From contig JAEUSA010000084.1 of NCBI GenBank assembly GCA_016788945.1, positions 1 to 15,355 of the forward strand: 15,355 bases of DNA, read 5' to 3'. This stretch comes from Leptospiraceae bacterium. GTDB taxonomy: Bacteria; Spirochaetota; Leptospiria; Turneriellales; Turneriellaceae. The notes beneath the pieces are model-generated. The model did not search any database. It worked only from the letters and a program-made list of their open reading frames with translations, and was not told the DNA's origin. Shown here piece by piece: positions 1 through 6,844 of the stretch; the stretch's first letter is position 1, and each line of letters opens with the position of its first letter. The position numbers were made by a program, and so were the translations under genes.

Positions 1-1027
1 TGGTCTTTTTAGCATAGATGCCGCTGCCATAACTGCGCAGCTGCTCGGAAAATTTTTCGACGGCTCCCTTGGCATCACCCTTCTTAGCGAGTGAGCGCCC
101 GAGTTCGTAGAGAATTTTTTCATGCATCGCCGGCTCTTGCGGCCCCGAGAGCGCCAACGCTTCTTTGTAAGCGTTCGCCGCCGCCTCAAACTGATGCTGC
201 GCAAATGCGCTCAGGCCTTCGTTAAAATGGTCTGCCGCCGATTTCTGCGGTGCCATGTCGGGAAAATCATCGGGCATCGGCATATCGAAGTCGCCGACCG
301 GCGCTGGCATGTCGCCCATTTCATGCGGAGCGTCCAACGGTGGTAAGTCAAGTTCACCGGGCGTGTCGGCAACGGCGTGGCCAGAAAAATCATCTACCGG
401 ATCTTGGTCGATGCGGTTCATCATCTGCCCGGTGCGCTGCGCAACTTCATTGCGCTGCATCTCATCGTGCAGATCGGGCAGATCCATAGGGAAAGGAGCA
501 CCCTGTTTCAGCGATTGCGCGAGTTTGCGCACACGTTCTGACAGTGGGCCCGCGGGAAAACTTTTCAAGTACGCATTGAATGCATAGAGAGCATAATCGG
601 TTTTACCCGCTTTGTAGTAATATTCACCGACACCGACGAGCTCCATCGAAGACTCGGAAGCACCGTGCTCCCCTAAAAATTCGCGCACAGCTTTGTGCAC
701 CCGCCTGAGCTGCGAAGAAAATACCTTGAGCATTTGCAGAACGATGCGCGTGTTCTTCTGCGCAAACTGCTCGAATTCGGTGAGTTTAAAAACCAATACC
801 TGTGAATCAGCGAGCACCTGCGCGGTTTCTTCGCGCGGGTAACGCCCGAGCGATGATTTAACCCCGAAAAACTCACCTTTACGCACATCTTCTTTGATGT
901 CGTCTTTCTGATCGAGTGAGGTGGAGATCAAACTGATACGCCCTTTCTGCATGACGTAAATATCTTCACCGACATCACCGGCAAAGTAAACGATCGAACC
1001 TGCAGAATAATTGCGTGTTATCGGCAT
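1..1027 (-). CDS. Cyclic-nucleotide-binding-fold protein with TPR-like C-terminus (partial, 3' end outside window)
   Basis: The frame is open for 342 codons and leaves the window at base 1, so the C-terminus is missing. Residues 1-115 form a Crp/cNMP-binding beta-roll (FAGDVGEDIYVMQKG at 15-29, KGEFFG at 50-55). Residues 128-158 and 264-335 look like TPR helices (KAGKTDYALYAFNAYL, HFNEGLSAFAQHQFEAAANA), separated by an acidic Pro/Met-rich linker at 209-260. No helix-turn-helix is visible, so it is probably a sensor or scaffold and not a transcription factor. In the phosphate-binding cassette the usual Arg-Ser/Thr-Ala reads Glu-Thr-Ala (67-69), so cNMP binding is doubtful. The ATG shares one base with the stop of the upstream amidohydrolase (TGATG), which indicates translational coupling. 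The domain call is firm; the function is unknown. Confidence 0.85.
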   Translation of the reverse strand, partial: MPITRNYSAGSIVYFAGDVGEDIYVMQKGRISLISTSLDQKDDIKEDVRKGEFFGVKSSLGRYPREETAQVLADSQVLVFKLTEFEQFAQKNTRIVLQMLKVFSSQLRRVHKAVREFLGEHGASESSMELVGVGEYYYKAGKTDYALYAFNAYLKSFPAGPLSERVRKLAQSLKQGAPFPMDLPDLHDEMQRNEVAQRTGQMMNRIDQDPVDDFSGHAVADTPGELDLPPLDAPHEMGDMPAPVGDFDMPMPDDFPDMAPQKSAADHFNEGLSAFAQHQFEAAANAYKEALALSGPQEPAMHEKILYELGRSLAKKGDAKGAVEKFSEQLRSYGSGIYAKKT

Positions 1028-2259
1028 CAGGCGGCCTCAATAGGTAGAAAATCGAGCTCTTTCTTGAATTTGACTGCACGGCGTATACGATTTTGTACCT
1101 CGAGCACGTCACCGGCGATGATTTTGCGCGCACCCTTAACGAGTATGTTCTGGTATGGTATCGACATCGCTTCAAACACCGGGGCGAACGCGATGTCGCC
1201 ATAACGTGGCAGGCCGTCGGCGATCACCAGCATCACATCGGCGTAATCGGCGTGCGTGAGCGAAGCCCATGGATTTGCAGAGCTACCATCGATCAGTAGC
1301 AGGTCGGCCGCTTTGCCTTCGGCGATCTCGCCTGCATCGGGCAGACACATCGCCCGCGCGGCATTGACGGTCAGCATATCGACAAGAACGCGGTCGTCGA
1401 TGTCGCGGCCATAGGCATAACGGTAAAACTCGCGCGCTGTGCGCAATTCTTCAAAAATACTGAAACTGCCCGACATGGGTGAATCTGTGCCAAGGCAGAC
1501 ATTGACGCCGGCATCCATCAATTCTTTGACACGTGCCGTCTGTTCGAACATGTAGAGATTCGACACCGGACACCAGACCACATTGCATTTGTTCTGCGCC
1601 AAGAGTTCAATATCACTGTCAGAGAATGCAATACCGTGAATGAGCACTGTCTGCTTGCTGAGCGCCTTTTTCGCTGCGAGCGTTTCAACGCTCTTCAGAG
1701 TTTCTTCATCGAACCCCTCTGAGCAATGTGTGATGAACGGGATGTTTTTCTCTTTTGCTTTTGCATGCTCTGCTTCGATGCCATCGCCCCATTTGAGAGC
1801 ATACGACGTCACCGAGTGTGCCATGGCAAAATCGGAAATAATGCGTATCGGCATATTCTTCGCGAAGGCTTCGCGCACAAAATGTGGTATGTGATCTTGC
1901 ACACGGGTGATACCGCACAGCAGGTGTCGGTAACCACCAAGCAGGTAGAGATCTGACGAATCGATCTGCTGGCGCTCCGCATAGGCCGGCGAACTCTTGA
2001 GGTCGTTGTCCCATTCGAGCCAGTTGAGGTAAGGGCGACGGTCGCCAACACGCGGCACGTACGTACCGAGCAGATGGTCGTGGCAGTTGATGAGGCCGGG
2101 AAAAATCAGCATGCCGTTGACGTCGATCTGCATCGCGTCCTGAGATTTGCGCGACGATTTAGAGACCTGCGCGATGCGCGCCTTGTCGATTGTCAGCGAA
2201 CCGCGCTCTAGCACATCACGCGGAGTAACTACCGTGCCGTTGACGAGCTCCCACGCCAT
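1027..2259 (-). CDS. Metal-dependent amidohydrolase (SsnA/TrzN/guanine-deaminase-like)
   Basis: This is a 410-residue cytosolic TIM-barrel amidohydrolase with the full subtype pattern. It has His60-Asp-His62 after the N-terminal beta strand (FPGLINCHDH), His178 with Glu181 (THCSEG), His209 (LIHG) and Asp259 (GTDSPMSGS), followed by the small beta-sandwich half with the EIAEGKAADLLL signature (311-322). The family hydrolyses or deaminates ring amines such as guanine, chlorotriazines or adenosine derivatives; the substrate cannot be read from the sequence. The ATG lies 2 bases after the stop of the degenerate LytM gene, with AGGTGG about 10 bases upstream, so the two are probably cotranscribed. 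The link to the peptidoglycan-type neighbour is unexplained. Confidence 0.9.
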   Translation of the reverse strand: MAWELVNGTVVTPRDVLERGSLTIDKARIAQVSKSSRKSQDAMQIDVNGMLIFPGLINCHDHLLGTYVPRVGDRRPYLNWLEWDNDLKSSPAYAERQQIDSSDLYLLGGYRHLLCGITRVQDHIPHFVREAFAKNMPIRIISDFAMAHSVTSYALKWGDGIEAEHAKAKEKNIPFITHCSEGFDEETLKSVETLAAKKALSKQTVLIHGIAFSDSDIELLAQNKCNVVWCPVSNLYMFEQTARVKELMDAGVNVCLGTDSPMSGSFSIFEELRTAREFYRYAYGRDIDDRVLVDMLTVNAARAMCLPDAGEIAEGKAADLLLIDGSSANPWASLTHADYADVMLVIADGLPRYGDIAFAPVFEAMSIPYQNILVKGARKIIAGDVLEVQNRIRRAVKFKKELDFLPIEAA

Positions 2260-2261
2260 GA

Positions 2262-2738
2262 TCAGCCAACCACCTGTGTTCCATAGTGCATAAAATTTCG
2301 TGCAATGACGCGCGGGCCCATAACGTCTGAGGGGTTTATTGGATTGCCCCTGTAGGATACAACCAAAAAAAGCCTTTTATGCTTGGCGCTGCCGATTGTC
2401 GCGCCCCGTGAAATACGCTGCCCCGCATGGACATCGATGCGCGCGAGGTTTGAATATAACGAATGCCAGCCACCGCCGTGATCGATAATCACGTAACGCC
2501 CGTAACCGCGCATGCGGCCGGCGCTATAAATTTGCCCGTCACCGAGAGCACGTACGTTGCCGTTGTTCATGCGCAGGGTCACACCATAAGTACCCGCCTC
2601 TTGACTGCGGGAATAAGGCTGAATTACGCTGCCGCCCTTGCGGTAATCGTCGAAATCGGGGTGGTCGGCCGCGGCAACGGGCTTGGCTAACAGACCAGAC
2701 AAAACGAGGCCGGCAAATAACGACACAGGTGGTCTCAC
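2262..2738 (-). CDS. Exported degenerate LytM/M23-fold protein (predicted catalytically inactive)
   Basis: From the GTG at 2738 this gives 158 residues with a signal peptide (1-23, LFAGLVLSGLLAKPVAAA) and a LytM fold (about 46-137: ALGDGQI, GYGRYVIIDHGGGW, LYSNL, GNPINP). The zinc site of active M23 enzymes is missing. The HxxxD segment reads TYGVTLRM, the Tyr-x-His-Leu segment reads YSNL (95-98), and the HxH segment reads LFLVV (123-127). EnvC, NlpD and Csd2 are non-catalytic LytM proteins of this sort that activate or pair with peptidoglycan hydrolases. The frame is open to 2909, but that would overlap the bactofilin start and bury the signal peptide, so the GTG is preferred. Its own RBS is weak; a strong GAGGAGG upstream serves an ATG in another frame (see the leader entry). 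Confidence 0.8.
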   Translation of the reverse strand: MRPPVSLFAGLVLSGLLAKPVAAADHPDFDDYRKGGSVIQPYSRSQEAGTYGVTLRMNNGNVRALGDGQIYSAGRMRGYGRYVIIDHGGGWHSLYSNLARIDVHAGQRISRGATIGSAKHKRLFLVVSYRGNPINPSDVMGPRVIARNFMHYGTQVVG

Positions 2739-2886
2739 TGCATCATTTTCGGCATCTTGGAGCCATAATTTGATATCCTCCTCGTGTATCTCAGGGAGAC
2801 ATAACAGTACGCGATTAATCCACCTTTTTTGATTCTCGCCCCGCCTCTGCCTTATGGTCTGACCTATATTATTACGCAGGTGAACC
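2739..2886. promoter_or_regulatory. Divergent intergenic region between LytM-like gene and bactofilin
   Basis: This 148-base gap must carry promoters for both directions. On the plus strand TATATT (2865-2870) is a plausible -10 box, but no good -35 lies 16-18 bases upstream, and the bactofilin ATG at 2887 would leave a very short leader. AGGTGA (2878-2883) is the bactofilin RBS. No convincing minus-strand promoter was found by eye. Confidence 0.35.
2743..2783 (-). promoter_or_regulatory. Strong Shine-Dalgarno with 7-codon leader ORF upstream of the degenerate LytM gene
   Basis: GAGGAGG (2783-2777) stands 10 bases before an ATG at 2766. That ATG reads only MAPRCRK and then TGA at 2745-2743, four bases before the GTG assigned to the LytM gene at 2738. 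It could be a coupling leader peptide, or a one-base error or frameshift could hide the true N-terminus. The motif is clear; its role is inference. Confidence 0.4.
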
Positions 2887-3294
2887 ATGGCTAAGTACGA
2901 CCAGACCAACTCAGTGATCGGTGAAGGCTCGATATTCGAGGGCCGTTTTTACATTGCAGGCAGCCTGAGGGTTGACGGCAAGTTTGAGGGTGACATCCGC
3001 ACCGACGAAGCTCTGGTGGTTGGCGAAACCGGTAAAGTCAAAACGAATATTTCGGCGCGTGAAGTGATTCTCGCGGGCACGTTAATCGGTGATATTGAAG
3101 CAAAAGACGAGGTTCGCCTGACCGAAACCGGCCGCATGCTCGGCGATATTATCACGCCGGTACTCAGTATTTCACGCGGTGTGGTGCTCAAAGGCAATGT
3201 CAATATTCACGGCGGACACAAAAAAGACCCGCGCAAAATCGTAGAAGAAAGCTACGGTCTTGTACGCGAACTGGATAAAAAAGGCATTCAATAA
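2887..3294 (+). CDS. Bactofilin (DUF583) cytoskeletal polymer protein
   Basis: This 135-residue protein is almost entirely the bactofilin right-handed beta-helix (about 11-109). It shows repeated short strands separated by glycines, such as GSLRVDGKFEGDI, LIGDIEAKDEVRL and MLGDI. Short hydrophilic tails flank the core, and the last 25 residues are charged. Bactofilins self-assemble into filaments without nucleotide and recruit cell-wall enzymes in the cytoplasm or at the inner membrane. The ATG has AGGTGA just upstream. It is divergent from an inactive LytM gene and 24 bases upstream of an active LysM-M23 gene, the common bactofilin-peptidase pairing. In Leptospira, bactofilins affect helical shape (family knowledge), so a shape role is the best inference. 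Confidence 0.93.
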   Translation: MAKYDQTNSVIGEGSIFEGRFYIAGSLRVDGKFEGDIRTDEALVVGETGKVKTNISAREVILAGTLIGDIEAKDEVRLTETGRMLGDIITPVLSISRGVVLKGNVNIHGGHKKDPRKIVEESYGLVRELDKKGIQ

Positions 3295-3318
3295 TCTATC
3301 AAACGGCGGTTCCCGATC

Positions 3319-4644
3319 TTGGCGCGAAAAAAAGCTCTTAAAAAACTGCCTGCAACAGGTCGAAAATCAAATGACAGGCAAAGTATGCGCCACGCATCTT
3401 CACGTAAGAATTCGCGCAAAGATTTTTTTGTTCTGAAAAAAAGCGAACAAGACACGCGCATTACGCTCGCCACACCGGCAACCGCTACGGCGGCAGTGAT
3501 AGCCGAGAAACCCCGACTGACGGGCTTGCGCGTCAACCTTGGCATCGCCGAGATTGCCTACCAAGGCAAAGGCCAGTTCTTATACTTTTACAAACGCCGC
3601 GGCACTCTCAAGAGCGGCGCACTGACGATTGACCGCAAAGCACTGATCTGGCTCGGGCTCGCAGTAGTCTGCGTTTCGGTTTCGGCTAGTCTGACCTTGT
3701 GGAAAAAGCGCCAGAACGCTGTAAAGATGGCGTTTGCTGAAACAAAAACAGGCGTCGGTGGTGTGGGTCGTCTCGAATCGGGCAAGGTCATTACCGACGC
3801 TGCCGATATTACCGGTGAAGTCGCGCAATTCGAAGAAGACGAAAAAATCAAAAACCAGTTGATGGGTGTTATCGAAGAGCGCAGCGCCGAAAGCAAGCAG
3901 GCGATGCAAGAAGCCAACAAGGTGCAGAAGCTGAAATACAAAGTTAAACCCGGCGACACCCTGCAATCCATTGCCAAAAAATACAAGGTCAAACCCGAGT
4001 CAATCAGCGGTTCAAGTCGCCTCGGCGAGTTTCAAGATGTCTCCGTAGGTCAGACACTCTCTATACCGACGCGTGATGGCTTTTATTACATCGTGAAGAA
4101 AAACGAACGCCTCGCGAATATTCTGCAGGCGCACAAAGTTACCCTCGACAAGTTTATGACTGAAAACGAGCACGTCAACGTTGACCTGCTCGATGTCGGT
4201 GAAGAAATATTTTTACCCGGTGCAAAACCGATCATGCGCGCAGAAGGCTGGCTGATACCGGTCTCAAGCCGCGTCGTCACTTCAGGTTATGGCTGGCGCA
4301 GCTGGCCGCGCGCGGCGTTCCACAAGGGTCTCGATCTCAAGGCATTCTACGTACCCGTGCGGGCCGCCAAATCGGGCACGGTCACCTATTCAGGCTGGCT
4401 GGGCGGTTACGGCAATGCCATCATTGTACAGCACGATGACACCTACAAAACCCTCTACGCACATTTAAGCCGGCGCCACGTGGCTGTCGGGCAAAGGGTG
4501 CGTCGCGGTCAGGTTCTCGGCCGCACGGGCGATACCGGTTACTCATTCGGACCTCACCTACATTTTGAAATTTCTAAAAATGGTTCAAACGTGAACCCGA
4601 TCAAATTTCTCAAAGGCTTGCGCGGCCGTTCGAAGAAACGTTGA
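3319..4644 (+). CDS. Membrane-anchored LysM-M23 peptidoglycan endopeptidase
   Basis: The protein has 441 residues. In order it shows a Lys/Arg-rich cytoplasmic segment (1-107), one transmembrane helix (108-128, LIWLGLAVVCVSVSASL), a charged helical stretch (165-204), a LysM domain (206-250, YKVKPGDTLQSIAKKYKV), a second weaker LysM (256-300), and a C-terminal M23 domain (about 316-432). All zinc ligands are present: His335 and Asp339 (FHKGLD), His382 (YAHLS), and His413/His415 (PHLHFE). M23 enzymes cut peptide cross-links in peptidoglycan. The track start is TTG at 3319 with a weak GGCGG. An in-frame ATG at 3385 has AGG six bases upstream and would give 419 residues. The topology places the peptidase in the periplasm and the long tail near the cytoplasmic bactofilin. 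Confidence 0.92.
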   Translation: MARKKALKKLPATGRKSNDRQSMRHASSRKNSRKDFFVLKKSEQDTRITLATPATATAAVIAEKPRLTGLRVNLGIAEIAYQGKGQFLYFYKRRGTLKSGALTIDRKALIWLGLAVVCVSVSASLTLWKKRQNAVKMAFAETKTGVGGVGRLESGKVITDAADITGEVAQFEEDEKIKNQLMGVIEERSAESKQAMQEANKVQKLKYKVKPGDTLQSIAKKYKVKPESISGSSRLGEFQDVSVGQTLSIPTRDGFYYIVKKNERLANILQAHKVTLDKFMTENEHVNVDLLDVGEEIFLPGAKPIMRAEGWLIPVSSRVVTSGYGWRSWPRAAFHKGLDLKAFYVPVRAAKSGTVTYSGWLGGYGNAIIVQHDDTYKTLYAHLSRRHVAVGQRVRRGQVLGRTGDTGYSFGPHLHFEISKNGSNVNPIKFLKGLRGRSKKR

Positions 4645-4666
4645 GCAGCCGAAGGCGTGTCGAACA

Positions 4667-5608
4667 GTGATTCTCCGCAAAAGCGCGGCAAACCCCCGTG
4701 ACCGCCTGATATCCCGCTCGGAAAAACCTTTTCTCATCGCGGAGTTCGGCCTAAACCATAACCGCGATATCGATCTGGCGCGACGCATGGCTGACGCGGC
4801 CCAAAAAGCAGGTGTCGACGCCGTCAAACTGCAATCGTACACAACAAAATATTTTATCAACCGTCGCTTCGATAATGTCCATGCGCTGTATGACATCTTT
4901 GCGGGGCTTGAACTCGATGCGGATTTCCATCTTAGATTGCGTGACCATACCGTTAGTCTGGGCATGGCTTTTTTTTCTACGCCGCTCACACCTGACTGGG
5001 TCTCTAACCTTGACTCGTTAGGCGTGCCCGCGTTCAAAATCGCGTCGGGGGATGTGAATAACTGGCAGCTCGTCGAAGCGGCGGCGCAAACCGGTAAACC
5101 GCTCATCGTCTCGACGGGAGCCGCGTCTCACAACGAGGTCACGGCCGCGATTCGGGTTTTAGAGCAAAGCGCGGCCGGCGGTTATGCACTCATGCACTGC
5201 GTATCGCTCTACCCCACGCTGAACAACAAGGCGAATATTTCGCGCATCGCTCAGATAGCAGACCTCATTCCGCAGGCATCCGATGTGCCCTTGGGTTTCT
5301 CTGACCATAGCGAGGGTACATCCGCAGCATTTGCCGCCGTCGCCGTGGGCGCGCAGATAATTGAAAAACATTTCACACTCGATAAATCATTGCCGGGCCC
5401 CGACCAGAAGATGTCATCTGACCCCGCAGAAATTGCATCTCTCAGGCAACAGATTGATCTCGCTTGGTCAATACGCGGCAATGCGGCAAACGCCGACTGC
5501 CATAACGAAGAACTCGCGTCAGACTATTACGGTAAAAGATCTATTTATGAATTTGAGGGACAAAAACTGGCTATGCGTCCCCGGCATCCCGATTTTCCAT
5601 TGCCGTAA
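4667..5608 (+). CDS. NeuB-family sialic-acid-type synthase, lacking the C-terminal SAF domain
   Basis: This 313-residue TIM-barrel protein belongs to the NeuB/SpsE/LegI family, which condenses phosphoenolpyruvate with an N-acetylated hexose to make nonulosonic acids. The family motifs are IAEFGLNHN (24-32), AGVDAVKLQ (48-56), KIASGDVNNW (124-133), PLIVSTGAAS (145-154), MHCVSLYPT (176-184), GFSDHSEG (210-217) and IEKHFTLD (232-239). His235 is the expected metal-ligand histidine. GPDQ (244-247) replaces the common GPDH. The antifreeze-like (SAF) domain of full NeuB is absent, and the protein ends soon after a GKRSIY linker. The start is GTG at 4667, 22 bases after the LysM-M23 stop, so the two are probably cotranscribed. 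No CMP-transferase or epimerase lies nearby, so its product is uncertain. Confidence 0.85.
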   Translation: MILRKSAANPRDRLISRSEKPFLIAEFGLNHNRDIDLARRMADAAQKAGVDAVKLQSYTTKYFINRRFDNVHALYDIFAGLELDADFHLRLRDHTVSLGMAFFSTPLTPDWVSNLDSLGVPAFKIASGDVNNWQLVEAAAQTGKPLIVSTGAASHNEVTAAIRVLEQSAAGGYALMHCVSLYPTLNNKANISRIAQIADLIPQASDVPLGFSDHSEGTSAAFAAVAVGAQIIEKHFTLDKSLPGPDQKMSSDPAEIASLRQQIDLAWSIRGNAANADCHNEELASDYYGKRSIYEFEGQKLAMRPRHPDFPLP

Positions 5609-5637
5609 CGACCCTGAGTGCTACGCACCCTGTGTGG

Positions 5638-5904
5638 TTACGGCTCGACAAAACTGTTTTCGACAAGTTTGCACAGCGCCGCCACCGCCTCTTCTTCTTT
5701 TTCCCCTTCGGCGATGACCATAATGCGCGTGTCACGCGTGAGTGCCAGCATCATGAGCCCCATGATACTTTTACCATTAATACGCTGCCCGTCTTTCTCG
5801 ACAAATATCTCGCACGGAAAACGGTTGGCCATCTTCACGAATACCGCGGCAGGTCGGGCGTGCACCCCCGATTCATTGTGTATCGTTGCAGTTCGTGACA
5901 CCAT
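5638..5904 (-). CDS. ptsH: Phosphocarrier protein HPr
   Basis: HPr is the small cytoplasmic phosphocarrier of the PTS. With the ATG at 5904 the protein has 88 residues and both regulatory residues fall at their canonical numbers: His15 in GVHARPAA, the site phosphorylated by EI, and Ser46 in NGKSIMG, the site used by HPr kinase. An ATG six codons upstream exists but would overlap hprK and shift that numbering. The start lies one base after the hprK stop, with an AGAG-type RBS inside hprK. It converges on the NeuB-like gene with 29 bases between stops and no clear terminator hairpin. Next to hprK, and with no PTS permease in view, its likely use is regulation more than sugar transport. Confidence 0.95.
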   Translation of the reverse strand: MVSRTATIHNESGVHARPAAVFVKMANRFPCEIFVEKDGQRINGKSIMGLMMLALTRDTRIMVIAEGEKEEEAVAALCKLVENSFVEP

Positions 5905-5905
5905 A

Positions 5906-6844
5906 TTAACTCTCTGCGGCATCGCGTATCATACGCGCAAGCCTTTCCTGAAATTTTTTCGCCGCGTTGTGGCCGCGTGATTTAAGGTTAAAATTCTTTG
6001 CCGCAGTTTCAAGCAGCACCGGCACGTTACGACCCGGTCGCACGGGAATCGTCATCACGGCAATTTCGACACCGAGGATTTCTTCGAACATATCTTCAAG
6101 ACCAAGGCGGTCGTATTCTTTTTTGTCATCCCAATCTTCGAGATGTACGATGAGATCGATGCGCTTTGAAGCGCGCACGGCGCCCGCACCGAACAAATCG
6201 CTGATATTGATGATGCCGAGCCCCCGTATCTCGAGGTGGTGCTCGATCGTCTGCGAAACAAAACCATAAAGGCGCGCGCCGTCGCGGCAAATGATGCGAA
6301 CCGCATCGTCGGCGACGAGCCGGTGACCCCGTTGCACCAGTTCAAGAGCGGTTTCACTTTTACCGACGCCGCTCTTTCCTTGTATGAGAATACCCACCCC
6401 CGACACTTCGACCAAAGTACCGTGCAGCAGAGTCTGCGGTGCCAGCGCGGCATCGAGAAAATCGGTGAAGACGTTGATGAATTTACTCGTGCCGTGCGAG
6501 CTGACGAACACTGGTGTGCGGTTTTTTACCGCAAAGTCGAGAAATTGTTCGGGGGGATTATTATCGTGCGTAAACGCGATGCCCGAGATCGGATAATTAA
6601 AATACCTTGCGAGTGGCTCTTGCAGTTTTTCGGGGGCAATGCTGCTGACATAAGCATGTTCGCCTTGACCAAAAACCTGCAGGCGATCGTGTGCGAAATG
6701 CTCGAAAAAACCGTTGAGTGCGAGGCCCGGCCGATTGACGTCGATCTCGCGCAGCTCGCGATCGAGATCGGCGTCTTCATTGATGAGGCGGATCTTCAGG
6801 CGATCCGCATCTTTTAATAACTCGCGGACCTTAACCGCTTTCAG
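5906..6844 (-). CDS. hprK: HPr kinase/phosphorylase, probable CTG start
   Basis: HprK phosphorylates and dephosphorylates Ser46 of HPr. Read from the CTG at 6844 it has 312 residues, the normal family length. An N-terminal domain (1-130, including VNRPGLALNGFF at 36-47 and RLQVFGQGE at 54-62) precedes the kinase domain. The kinase domain carries HG (141-142), Walker A GKSGVGKS (156-163), ADD (178-180), EIRGLGIIN (205-213) and IPVRPGRN (266-273). No ATG, GTG or TTG exists in frame between the stop at 6860 and residue 112 (GTG at 6511), yet the frame there encodes the conserved N-domain. The CTG overlaps the hpf stop as CTGA and has AAGAGG eight bases upstream. A start at 6511 would give a 201-residue catalytic fragment. 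It is followed by ptsH after one base. Confidence 0.9.
   Translation of the reverse strand: MKAVKVRELLKDADRLKIRLINEDADLDRELREIDVNRPGLALNGFFEHFAHDRLQVFGQGEHAYVSSIAPEKLQEPLARYFNYPISGIAFTHDNNPPEQFLDFAVKNRTPVFVSSHGTSKFINVFTDFLDAALAPQTLLHGTLVEVSGVGILIQGKSGVGKSETALELVQRGHRLVADDAVRIICRDGARLYGFVSQTIEHHLEIRGLGIINISDLFGAGAVRASKRIDLIVHLEDWDDKKEYDRLGLEDMFEEILGVEIAVMTIPVRPGRNVPVLLETAAKNFNLKSRGHNAAKKFQERLARMIRDAAES

Noticed and set aside
2739..2909. Upstream extension of the LytM-like gene to the ATG-type start at 2909
   Set aside because: It would overlap the bactofilin start and place about 57 unrelated-looking residues before an obvious signal peptide.
5906..6511. HprK as a 201-residue protein from GTG 6511
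   Set aside because: The upstream in-frame sequence clearly encodes the conserved N-terminal domain, and the GTG has no RBS; it may at most give a minor short form.
6236..6817. 193-residue plus-strand ORF
   Set aside because: It is the antisense shadow of the hprK frame, with no RBS or recognisable domain.
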